A stretch of DNA of 64,000 nt from Flavobacteriaceae bacterium UBA5534 (GTDB lineage: Bacteria > Bacteroidota > Bacteroidia > Flavobacteriales > Flavobacteriaceae). Positions 25,596 to 33,738 of this stretch are shown here, piece by piece. Positions within the stretch are counted from its first letter, which is position 1. Each line of letters opens with the position of its first letter. A model generated the notes under the pieces. The model did no database searches. It worked only from the letters and a program-made list of their open reading frames with translations, and was not told where the DNA came from. Both the position numbers and the translations under genes were made by a program. Location: contig DINS01000027.1 in assembly GCA_002426015.1 (NCBI GenBank), positions 14,654 to 78,653 of the forward strand, written 5' to 3'.

Positions 25596-27128
25596 ATGAA
25601 CAACAACAAAACCATAAAATCGGCATTAATTTCGGTTTTTAGCAAAGAAGGATTAGAACCAATTGTAAAACAACTAAACTCGCAAGGAGTTACTATTTAT
25701 TCTACTGGTGGAACCGAAAAATTTATTAAAGATTTAGGCATAAATGTAGTTCCTGTTGAGGATGTTACTTCGTATCCTTCCATTTTAGGAGGCCGTGTAA
25801 AAACATTGCATCCAAAAGTTTTTGGTGGTATTTTAAACAGACAGAACAACGAAAGTGATGTTGCAGAAATGCAAGAATTTACAATCCCACAAATCGATTT
25901 AGTAATTGTTGATTTATATCCTTTTGAAAAAACGGTAGCTTCTGGCGCGAGCAATGCAGATATTATAGAAAAAATTGATATTGGTGGTATTTCACTAATT
26001 AGAGCCGCTGCAAAAAATTATGCAGATGTGGTTTGTATATCTTCAGTTGAAGACTATTCAGAATTTTTAGAATTATTAAAATCTAAAAACGGAACAACAT
26101 CTGAAGAAGACAGAAAACGATTTGCTTCAAAAGCTTTCAATGTATCTTCACATTACGATTCGGCAATATTTAATTACTTCAATAAAAATCATGAAGAAGC
26201 TGTTTTAAAAATTAGTGAAACAAAAGGTCAAGTGCTTCGTTATGGAGAAAATCCGCATCAAAAAGGGTTTTTCTTTGGAGATTTTGATGCAATGTTTACT
26301 AAACTTCATGGTAAAGAGTTAAGCTACAATAACCTTTTAGATGTTGATGCAGCAGTTAATTTAATGAATGAATTTAAAGGTGAGGCTCCAACATTTGCAA
26401 TTTTAAAACATAATAATGCCTGCGGATTTGCTCAACGCAACACTGTGCATCAAGCTTATGTTGATGCGTTAGCTGGAGACCCTGTTTCGGCATTTGGAGG
26501 TATTTTGATTAGCAATGTAGAAATAGACAAACCTACAGCTGAAGAAATTCATGATTTATTTTGTGAAGTTGTTATTGCGCCTTCATTTTCAAAAGAAGCA
26601 CAAACAATTCTTGAAGGAAAAAAGAACAGAATTTTATTAGTTCAACACGATATTGAGCTACCAAAAACAACCGTAAGAACGTGTTTAAATGGTGCTTTAG
26701 TCCAAGAGAGAGATAATATTACAGATGCTATTGAGCATTTATCTAATGCAACAAACAATAAACCAACTCAAAACGAGTTAGAAGATTTAATCTTTGCATC
26801 AAAAATTTGCAAGCATACCAAATCTAACACCATCGTTTTAGCAAAAAACAAACAATTATGTGCAAGCGGAACAGGACAAACAAGTCGTGTTGATGCACTT
26901 AACCAAGCTATACATAAAGCGCAATCTTTTAATTTTGATTTAAAAGGAGCTGTAATGGCTAGTGATGCCTTTTTCCCTTTTCCAGATTGTGTTGAGATTG
27001 CAAAAAATGCTGGAATTACAGCAGTAATCCAACCAGGAGGATCAATTAAAGACCAATTGAGTATCGATTATTGCAATGAAAATAATGTTGCAATGGTATT
27101 TACAGGAACGCGTCATTTTAAACATTAA
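25596..27128 (+). CDS. purH: Bifunctional AICAR transformylase / IMP cyclohydrolase PurH
   Basis: Catalyses the last two steps of IMP synthesis. The N-terminal cyclohydrolase (MGS-like) domain is visible from SALISVFSKEGLEPIV and STGGTEKFIKDLG to GGRVKTLHPKVFGG. The AICARFT domain follows, with LRYGENPHQKG, AILKHNNACG (catalytic Lys-His) and DAFFPFPDCVE, ending QPGGSIKDQLSIDYCN. Length is 510 residues from the ATG at 25596, chosen because the -7 promoter box lies between this ATG and the upstream one. A hairpin repeat follows the stop. Confidence 0.97.
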   Translation: MNNNKTIKSALISVFSKEGLEPIVKQLNSQGVTIYSTGGTEKFIKDLGINVVPVEDVTSYPSILGGRVKTLHPKVFGGILNRQNNESDVAEMQEFTIPQIDLVIVDLYPFEKTVASGASNADIIEKIDIGGISLIRAAAKNYADVVCISSVEDYSEFLELLKSKNGTTSEEDRKRFASKAFNVSSHYDSAIFNYFNKNHEEAVLKISETKGQVLRYGENPHQKGFFFGDFDAMFTKLHGKELSYNNLLDVDAAVNLMNEFKGEAPTFAILKHNNACGFAQRNTVHQAYVDALAGDPVSAFGGILISNVEIDKPTAEEIHDLFCEVVIAPSFSKEAQTILEGKKNRILLVQHDIELPKTTVRTCLNGALVQERDNITDAIEHLSNATNNKPTQNELEDLIFASKICKHTKSNTIVLAKNKQLCASGTGQTSRVDALNQAIHKAQSFNFDLKGAVMASDAFFPFPDCVEIAKNAGITAVIQPGGSIKDQLSIDYCNENNVAMVFTGTRHFKH

Positions 27129-27130
27129 AA

Positions 27131-27160
27131 AATCCTGCAAAAGCAGGAATCTTATGACTC
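27131..27160. repeat. Hairpin repeat after purH
   Basis: TCCTGC-AAAA-GCAGGA, followed by ATCTTATGA. The string GCAGGAATCTTATG matches GCGGGAATCTCATG at 59967 with two differences, so it belongs to the same repeat family. It may also act as purH terminator, although no T run follows. Confidence 0.65.
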
Positions 27161-27327
27161 AACAAAATTAATCTTAAGTTAGTTTTATTTGAAAATAAAG
27201 CAAAAACATTAGGCTAAATTCAAAAAAAAATACGTATATAATTAAATCGTTAATATTTAGTAACTTTTACTACATTTACGACACCGACAAAAAAACATAA
27301 CATATCAACCTTTCATAACACACGCAG

Positions 27328-28356
27328 ATGGGATTTTTTGATTTCTTAACAGAAGAAATAGCTATAGATTTAGGAACAGCAAACACATTAATTATTCACA
27401 ATGACAAAGTAGTTGTGGATAGCCCCTCAATAGTTGCCCGAGACCGAATATCAGGAAAAATAATTGCAGTTGGTAAAGAAGCCAGCATGATGCAAGGAAA
27501 AACGCATGAAAACATTAAGACAATTAGACCATTAAAAGATGGTGTCATTGCCGATTTTGATGCTTCAGAGCAAATGATCAATTTGTTCATCAAAAATATT
27601 CCTGCTCTTAAAAAGAAACTATTTACTCCAGCATTAAGAATGGTTGTATGTATTCCTTCAGGTATTACTGAAGTAGAAATGCGAGCTGTAAAAGAATCTT
27701 GTGAGCGTGTTAATGGTAAAGAAGTGTATTTAATTCACGAACCAATGGCAGCAGCCATTGGTATTGGCATCGATATTATGCAGCCAAAAGGTAATATGAT
27801 TGTTGATATAGGTGGTGGTACAACAGAAATTGCAGTCATTGCCCTTGGTGGAATTGTATGTGATAAGTCTGTAAAAGTAGCTGGTGACGTTTTTACTAAC
27901 GATATCATCTACTATATGAGAACACAGCACAATCTTTATGTTGGTGAGCGTACAGCTGAAAAAATTAAAATTCAGATTGGTGCAGCTACCGAAGATTTGG
28001 ATTTGCCACCAGAAGAAATGAGTGTTCAAGGTCGTGATTTATTGACCGGAAAACCAAAGCAAGTACAAATATCATATAGAGAAATAGCCAAAGCGCTGGA
28101 CAAATCTATTTTAAGAATCGAAGATTCTGTCATGGAAACCTTGTCTCAAACACCTCCAGAATTAGCCGCAGACATCTACAATACAGGAATTTATCTTGCA
28201 GGTGGAGGATCAATGTTAAGAGGTTTGGACAAACGTTTATCTCAAAAAACAGATTTACCTGTATATATAGCCGAAGACCCATTAAGAGCAGTGGTAAGAG
28301 GGACAGGAATCGTCCTGAAAAATCTTCAGAAATTTAAAAGTGTACTTATAAAATAG
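27328..28356 (+). CDS. mreB: Rod-shape actin homologue MreB
   Basis: Cytoskeletal ATPase that steers lateral wall synthesis. The 342-residue product has the actin-fold phosphate loops (EIAIDLGTANTLI and MIVDIGGGTTEIAV), the adenosine motif (IYLAGGGSMLRGLD) and the N-terminal amphipathic start MGFFDFLTEEIAI. It heads the five-gene elongasome operon mreB-mreC-mreD-mrdA-rodA. Upstream, TACATTTA is one base off the -7 consensus. Confidence 0.97.
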   Translation: MGFFDFLTEEIAIDLGTANTLIIHNDKVVVDSPSIVARDRISGKIIAVGKEASMMQGKTHENIKTIRPLKDGVIADFDASEQMINLFIKNIPALKKKLFTPALRMVVCIPSGITEVEMRAVKESCERVNGKEVYLIHEPMAAAIGIGIDIMQPKGNMIVDIGGGTTEIAVIALGGIVCDKSVKVAGDVFTNDIIYYMRTQHNLYVGERTAEKIKIQIGAATEDLDLPPEEMSVQGRDLLTGKPKQVQISYREIAKALDKSILRIEDSVMETLSQTPPELAADIYNTGIYLAGGGSMLRGLDKRLSQKTDLPVYIAEDPLRAVVRGTGIVLKNLQKFKSVLIK

Positions 28357-28365
28357 TAAACCCAA

Positions 28366-29190
28366 ATGCAACAAATCATCAATTTTGTATTTAGAAACAA
28401 AACCTTTCTTTTGTTTTTGTTGCTCTTTGGTGTGTCCTTATTTCTGACGATTCAATCACATTCATATCATAAAAGCAAGTTCATACACTCTGCCAATTAT
28501 CTAACAGGAGGTGTTTACAAGCAAGTTAATGGTGTCAAACAATACTTTAATTTAAAGGAAGAAAACAATGCCTTGTTGGAAGAAAACCGACAGCTAAAAA
28601 TGCTCCTTTATAATATAGAAATCGACACTACAAATTATTCAACATTAGACAGTACTTATTTAGGCGATTTATACAAGTTCAGAACAGCTGATGTTTATAA
28701 AAACAGTTATTCATTAACTAAAAACTATCTAACCATTGATAAAGGGAAAAAAGATAGTATTAAAGTCGATTTTGGAGTTGTGACTTCTAAAGGCATTGTA
28801 GGCATCATTGAAAACACGTCCAGAAACTATGCTTCTGTATTATCAGTATTAAACACCAAAAGCCGCATCAATGCACAACTTAAAAAAAGCAATCATATAG
28901 GCTCCCTTACTTGGGATGCAAAATCTTATGAGTTCGTTCAACTGGTCGATGTATCAAAATTTGCAAAAGTAAAAGTTGGCGATACCATAATTACTGGTGG
29001 TCAATCGACTATTTTTCCTCAAGGAATCTTAATAGGAAGCATTGATTCATTTTATATTGATGCTGGTGGTGATACTTATACCATCAATGTGAGGCTCTTT
29101 AATGACATGACCAATATTGGACATGTATATGTGATTGAAAACTTAAACGCAGCCGAAGTTAAATCTTTAGAACACAAAATCGATGAGTAG
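28366..29190 (+). CDS. mreC: Rod-shape protein MreC
   Basis: Periplasmic scaffold linking MreB to the PBP2-RodA synthase. The 274-residue product has an N-terminal transmembrane helix (about residues 12-28), a coiled-coil segment (LKEENNALLEENRQLKMLL) and the beta-barrel domain with the family motifs KGIVGIIENTSRNYASVLSV and GDTIITGG. It starts 9 bases after mreB and overlaps mreD by 8 bases. Confidence 0.95.
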   Translation: MQQIINFVFRNKTFLLFLLLFGVSLFLTIQSHSYHKSKFIHSANYLTGGVYKQVNGVKQYFNLKEENNALLEENRQLKMLLYNIEIDTTNYSTLDSTYLGDLYKFRTADVYKNSYSLTKNYLTIDKGKKDSIKVDFGVVTSKGIVGIIENTSRNYASVLSVLNTKSRINAQLKKSNHIGSLTWDAKSYEFVQLVDVSKFAKVKVGDTIITGGQSTIFPQGILIGSIDSFYIDAGGDTYTINVRLFNDMTNIGHVYVIENLNAAEVKSLEHKIDE

Positions 29191-29689
29191 TGCTTCAATT
29201 CAGCTCATATCGCGATTTGTCATCTTGGTGTTTGTTCAGGTATTGATCCTTAACAATATCAATTTTTTAGGTTACATCAACCCTTACCTATACATATTGT
29301 TCATCATGTTGTTTCCTGTAAGAAACAACCGTACTGCCATCGTATTTATTAGTTTTCTGTTAGGTTTATGTATCGATATTTTTTCTGATTCTGGAGGTGT
29401 ACACGCGGCAGCCTGTGTATTTGTAGCCTACATACGACCAACTTTTTTAAAATTTTCGTTTGGGACGGTTTATGATTATCAAACCATCAAATTCAACCAA
29501 ACCGAGTTAAGTACTCGTTTGACCTACTTTACACTTATCACAGTGGTGCACCATTTGGTTTTGTTTTCACTTGAAGTTTTTAACATTTCAAAAATAATTT
29601 TAATACTCCAAAAAACGTTATTCTCAAGTATTTTTACTATACTACTGTGTTTAATAATGACTATACTTTTTAGCAACAAACGTAAATGA
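29183..29689 (+). CDS. mreD: Rod-shape protein MreD
   Basis: Small polytopic inner-membrane partner of MreC. The 168-residue product has about five hydrophobic helices, with the pattern NNINFLGYINPYLYILFIML and a DIFSDSGGVHAAA loop typical of MreD in Bacteroidota. Overlaps both neighbours by a few bases, implying coupled translation. Confidence 0.9.
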   Translation: MSSASIQLISRFVILVFVQVLILNNINFLGYINPYLYILFIMLFPVRNNRTAIVFISFLLGLCIDIFSDSGGVHAAACVFVAYIRPTFLKFSFGTVYDYQTIKFNQTELSTRLTYFTLITVVHHLVLFSLEVFNISKIILILQKTLFSSIFTILLCLIMTILFSNKRK

Positions 29690-31659
29690 GAAAATTATTG
29701 CTTATTTCAACAGTTTTCGCCGTAGGACTGATATTTATTGCTCGATTGTTTTACCTTCAAATCTACAACCAAGACCCTTACAATCTTTATGAAGATAACG
29801 CAATCAGAAAGGTGTTTGATTATCCAAAACGAGGTTATGTATATGACAGAAACGGCAAACTTTTGGTAGCCAATCAAACCTCTTACGACGTCATGTTTAT
29901 TCCTAGGGAAGTCAAACCTTTAGATACGTTAGAGTTTTGTTCGCTTTTACGTATTACCAAGGAAGATTTCATAAGAATGTATAACAAAGCTTATGTATAT
30001 TCTCCTCGTTTACCATCGGTTTTTATTCCACAATTATCAAGAGAAGAATATGGTCTTCTTCAAGAAAAAATAAGAAAATTTGAAGGTTTTTATATCCAAA
30101 AACGTTCATTAAGAGATTATCAAACAACCATTGGAGCCAATGTTTTAGGTGATATAGGTGAGGTCAACAATGCTATAATAGAGAAAAATCCATACTATAA
30201 TATGGGAGATTTGATAGGCAAACAAGGTGTTGAACAAACTTATGAAGAAGTTTTACGAGGTGTCAAAGGCATTAAATTCATTCAAAAAGATCGATTTAAT
30301 AGAGATATTGGTCCTTACAAAGATGGTATCTACGATACATTGCCAAAAGCTGGTAGAGATATTACCATAACCATCGATGCGGTTTTACAAGAATATGGTG
30401 AACTTTTAATGAAAAACAAGCGAGGTGGCATTGTCGCCATTGAACCTGCAACTGGTGAAATTCTTGCGATGATTTCGGCACCAACCTACAATCCAAATTT
30501 ATTGGTAGGAAGACAGCGCACAAGAAATTTCTCTAAACTATATAACGATTCTATTGCAAAACCTTTGTACGATAGAGGCTTGCAAGCCATGTATCCACCA
30601 GGTTCGCCATTTAAAATCTTAAATGCTCTTATTGGTTTACAGGAGGGTGTTGTTACTACCGAAGACCGATTTGGCTGTAATCATGGCTATAGTTATGGAG
30701 GTCGAAAAATGGGTTGTCATGGCCATCCAAGTCCATTGGCTATGAATGGAGGCATTTCCAATTCTTGTAATGCTTATTTTGCCAATGTGTATCGACGCAT
30801 CATAGACAAATATGACGATCCAGCAAAAGGGATGGATATTTGGAGCAATCATGTAAAGAGTTTTGGCTTAGGCAATTATCTTAACAATGACTTATCTGTT
30901 GGTCAGCCTGGCAAAGTCCCTAATAGCAAAACCTATGATCGTGTCTATGGTGAAGGTAATTGGTCAAGCACTTACAACTTATCAAATGCCATTGGACAAG
31001 GAGAAATTTTAACAACTCCTATACAATTGGCAAATATGGCTGCTGCCATTGGAAATCGAGGTTATTATTATACACCTCACATCATCAAAAGTATTGAAGG
31101 TGGCAAAATCGATTCTACGTTTACACAACGTATTTATACAACCATCGATAAAGAACATTTTGAACCCATTGTGCAAGGTATGTTTGATGTGTATAATCAT
31201 GGTACAGCATCGACGGTTCAAATTCCAGGTATAGAAATATGTGGTAAGACAGGAACTGCCGAAAATTTTACCAAAATAGATGGTGTAAAAACACAATTGA
31301 CCGACCACTCCATCTTCGTTGCCTTTGCTCCAAAAGATAATCCTACGATAGCGATTGCTGTTTTTGTTGAAAATGGATATTGGGGAAGCCGTTTTGCAGG
31401 TCGAATTGCCAGTTTGATGATTGAAAAACACATAAAGGGCGAAATCACACGAAAAGATATGGAAACATGGATTTTAACCCATGGTCTTGAAAGTGAATAT
31501 GCCAAACCACATTCAGGTCAACCCTTTACCATTAATAAAGGAGCAACTATTGATATTATTGATATTTCCGAATTAGAAAAAAGTGGTATTTTAAAAAGCA
31601 CGAAAGATATCAAACAAAAAGACAGCATCAACATCAAACCTAAATCAACAACCCAATAA
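29686..31659 (+). CDS. mrdA: Penicillin-binding protein 2
   Basis: Transpeptidase of the elongasome that cross-links peptidoglycan along the side wall. The 657-residue product has one N-terminal helix and the PBP dimerisation domain (KRGYVYDRNGKLLVANQ). The transpeptidase domain carries the active-site motif YPPGSPFKIL, where SxxK reads SPFK, then SNSCNAYF (SxN) and CGKTGTAEN (KTG). It starts 4 bases before the end of mreD and is followed 5 bases later by rodA. Confidence 0.96.
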   Translation: MRKLLLISTVFAVGLIFIARLFYLQIYNQDPYNLYEDNAIRKVFDYPKRGYVYDRNGKLLVANQTSYDVMFIPREVKPLDTLEFCSLLRITKEDFIRMYNKAYVYSPRLPSVFIPQLSREEYGLLQEKIRKFEGFYIQKRSLRDYQTTIGANVLGDIGEVNNAIIEKNPYYNMGDLIGKQGVEQTYEEVLRGVKGIKFIQKDRFNRDIGPYKDGIYDTLPKAGRDITITIDAVLQEYGELLMKNKRGGIVAIEPATGEILAMISAPTYNPNLLVGRQRTRNFSKLYNDSIAKPLYDRGLQAMYPPGSPFKILNALIGLQEGVVTTEDRFGCNHGYSYGGRKMGCHGHPSPLAMNGGISNSCNAYFANVYRRIIDKYDDPAKGMDIWSNHVKSFGLGNYLNNDLSVGQPGKVPNSKTYDRVYGEGNWSSTYNLSNAIGQGEILTTPIQLANMAAAIGNRGYYYTPHIIKSIEGGKIDSTFTQRIYTTIDKEHFEPIVQGMFDVYNHGTASTVQIPGIEICGKTGTAENFTKIDGVKTQLTDHSIFVAFAPKDNPTIAIAVFVENGYWGSRFAGRIASLMIEKHIKGEITRKDMETWILTHGLESEYAKPHSGQPFTINKGATIDIIDISELEKSGILKSTKDIKQKDSINIKPKSTTQ

Positions 31660-31664
31660 ATTAC

Positions 31665-32942
31665 ATGCAAAAAGACTACGCAAATTATAGATTTGACTGG
31701 ATCACCATCGCATTATTTCTGCTTTTGGTTCTTTTTGGCTGGGTAAATATTATGTCGGCATCTCATGTTGGTGAAGTTATTGAGTATTTCGATATGGACC
31801 AACCTTATGGGAAGCAATCATTCTTTATAGTGTTCACATTTGGACTGATCATTCTGATCCTATCCATTGAAGCTAAATTTTATGAACGGTTTGCCAGTCT
31901 TATTTACGTTTTTTCAATAATTTCTCTTATAGGTTTGTTTGTTTTTGGTAAAAACGTCAATGGAGCAACTTCGTGGTACGCCATAGGTGGGATGACCTTA
32001 CAACCCAGTGAATTTGCAAAATTTGCGACTTCTTTGGCTGTTGCCAAGTATATAAGTGATATGCAAACCAACATCAGGACACTCAAAGATCAACTCAAAA
32101 CAATTGCTATCATTGTTGTACCATCTATTCTTATTTTATTGCAAAATGATGCAGGAAGTACAGTTGTTTATGCAGGTTTCTTTTTTGTTTTCTATAGAGA
32201 AGGTTTACAGCAAATCTATTTGTTTATTGCCATTGCCATTATCATTCTTTCTGTGCTTTCTTTAAAATTTGGAGCCGTTTTTACTTCTATTTTATGTTTG
32301 GTATTCATTATATCAGCACATTTTTATCGAAAAAGAAAAAGATTGCGTATCTATCAATCTATTATTTTAGGTATCATTTGTATCGGATTTACCTTTGGTG
32401 TACACTATTTTTATACAGATGTTTTAAAAGACCACCAACAAGACAGAATCAGTTTATGGTTACGGCTAGAGAAAGATCCAGCGAAGTTGGAACTCATGAA
32501 AAAGAAAGAAGCCTACAACCTCATCCAATCGGAAGAAGCTATAAAATCAGGTGGATTCACAGGGAAAGGATTTCTGGAAGGCACTCGTACAACCGGAAAA
32601 TTTGTTCCAGAGCAACATACCGATTATATATTTAGTACAGTTGGTGAAGAATGGGGTTTTCTGGGTAGCTCTTTGGTTGTTATTTTATTTGTTGCACTCA
32701 TCATCCGGATTTTGCACCTTGCCGAACTCCAAAAATCACAGTTTAGTCGCGTTTATGGTTACTGTGTGGCCTCTATTCTGTTTATTCACTTTCTGATTAA
32801 TATTGGAATGGTCATGGGACTAATTCCAACCATTGGCATCCCATTACCTTTTTTTAGTTATGGAGGTTCTGGACTTTGGGCATTTACAATTTTACTTTTT
32901 ATTTTTGTAAAATTAGATTCCAATCGATTGTATGATTGGTAA
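31665..32942 (+). CDS. rodA: Peptidoglycan glycosyltransferase RodA
   Basis: SEDS-family polymerase that makes glycan strands with PBP2. The 425-residue product has about ten membrane helices. The SEDS signatures are present: WYAIGGMTLQPSEFAKF, QNDAGSTVVYAG, the extracellular EQHTDYIFSTVGEEWGF loop with the catalytic Asp region, and the C-terminal GIPLPFFSYGGSG. It lies in the elongasome operon, 5 bases after mrdA. Confidence 0.96.
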   Translation: MQKDYANYRFDWITIALFLLLVLFGWVNIMSASHVGEVIEYFDMDQPYGKQSFFIVFTFGLIILILSIEAKFYERFASLIYVFSIISLIGLFVFGKNVNGATSWYAIGGMTLQPSEFAKFATSLAVAKYISDMQTNIRTLKDQLKTIAIIVVPSILILLQNDAGSTVVYAGFFFVFYREGLQQIYLFIAIAIIILSVLSLKFGAVFTSILCLVFIISAHFYRKRKRLRIYQSIILGIICIGFTFGVHYFYTDVLKDHQQDRISLWLRLEKDPAKLELMKKKEAYNLIQSEEAIKSGGFTGKGFLEGTRTTGKFVPEQHTDYIFSTVGEEWGFLGSSLVVILFVALIIRILHLAELQKSQFSRVYGYCVASILFIHFLINIGMVMGLIPTIGIPLPFFSYGGSGLWAFTILLFIFVKLDSNRLYDW

Positions 32943-32952
32943 ATTTTAAACC

Positions 32953-33735
32953 ATGACTGTAAAGTACAATAGTATTGGAGTTAATTATAACCTGACTCGA
33001 CAAGCAGATTCTTATATCGCCGAAAAGTTGCTTCAGTTTCTTCAACCAAAAACCAATGCACCCTATTTGGATATTGGCTGTGGCACAGGTAATTATACAA
33101 ATGCATTATTTAAAAAAGGCGTGAGCTTTATTGGCGTTGACCCTTCTGACGAAATGCTTTCTAAAGCAAAAATTCAGAACAGAAACATTGTATGGAAATT
33201 AGGGAGTTCTGAAAATATTCCTTTAACAGACCAAAGTGTTGATGGCGGAATCGCTAGCCTAACATTACACCATTGGGCAAGCATTCCCAAAGGTTTTAAA
33301 GAGCTTAATAGGGTTTTTAAACCTAAAAGCAATTTAGTTATCTTCACTTCTACTCCAAACCAAATGAAAGGTTATTGGCTCAATCACTATTTCCCAAAAA
33401 TGCTTGAAGATTCAATACAACAAATGCCTTCATTTGAATCAATAAAAGACAGCTTGAACGAAAATGGTTTTGAAGTAGATAAAACAGAGCCTTATTTTGT
33501 AAAGCCCGATTTACAGGATTTATTCCTTTATGCAGGAAAAGAACGGCCAGAATTATATTTAGACCTGCAGGTTAGGAATGGCATTTCATCCTTTTCTAGT
33601 TTATCAAATAAACTTGAAGTTGAACAAGGATTGTTACAATTGGAAGACGATATAAAATCAAAAAAAATCACCAAGATCATTCAAGATTATAAAAATGATG
33701 ATGGTGATTATCTATTTGTCGTTGCTAAAAAATAG
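32953..33735 (+). CDS. Class I SAM-dependent methyltransferase
   Basis: The 260-residue product has the Methyltransf_11-type motifs LDIGCGTGNYTNALF (motif I, SAM binding), VSFIGVDPSDEML (motif II) and GGIASLTLHHW (motif III/IV). The C-terminal half is variable and should set the substrate, which cannot be named. It lies 10 bases after rodA and is probably the last gene of that transcript. Its end is convergent with valS, only 3 bases away, with no hairpin between them. Confidence 0.9.
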   Translation: MTVKYNSIGVNYNLTRQADSYIAEKLLQFLQPKTNAPYLDIGCGTGNYTNALFKKGVSFIGVDPSDEMLSKAKIQNRNIVWKLGSSENIPLTDQSVDGGIASLTLHHWASIPKGFKELNRVFKPKSNLVIFTSTPNQMKGYWLNHYFPKMLEDSIQQMPSFESIKDSLNENGFEVDKTEPYFVKPDLQDLFLYAGKERPELYLDLQVRNGISSFSSLSNKLEVEQGLLQLEDDIKSKKITKIIQDYKNDDGDYLFVVAKK

Positions 33736-33738
33736 GCG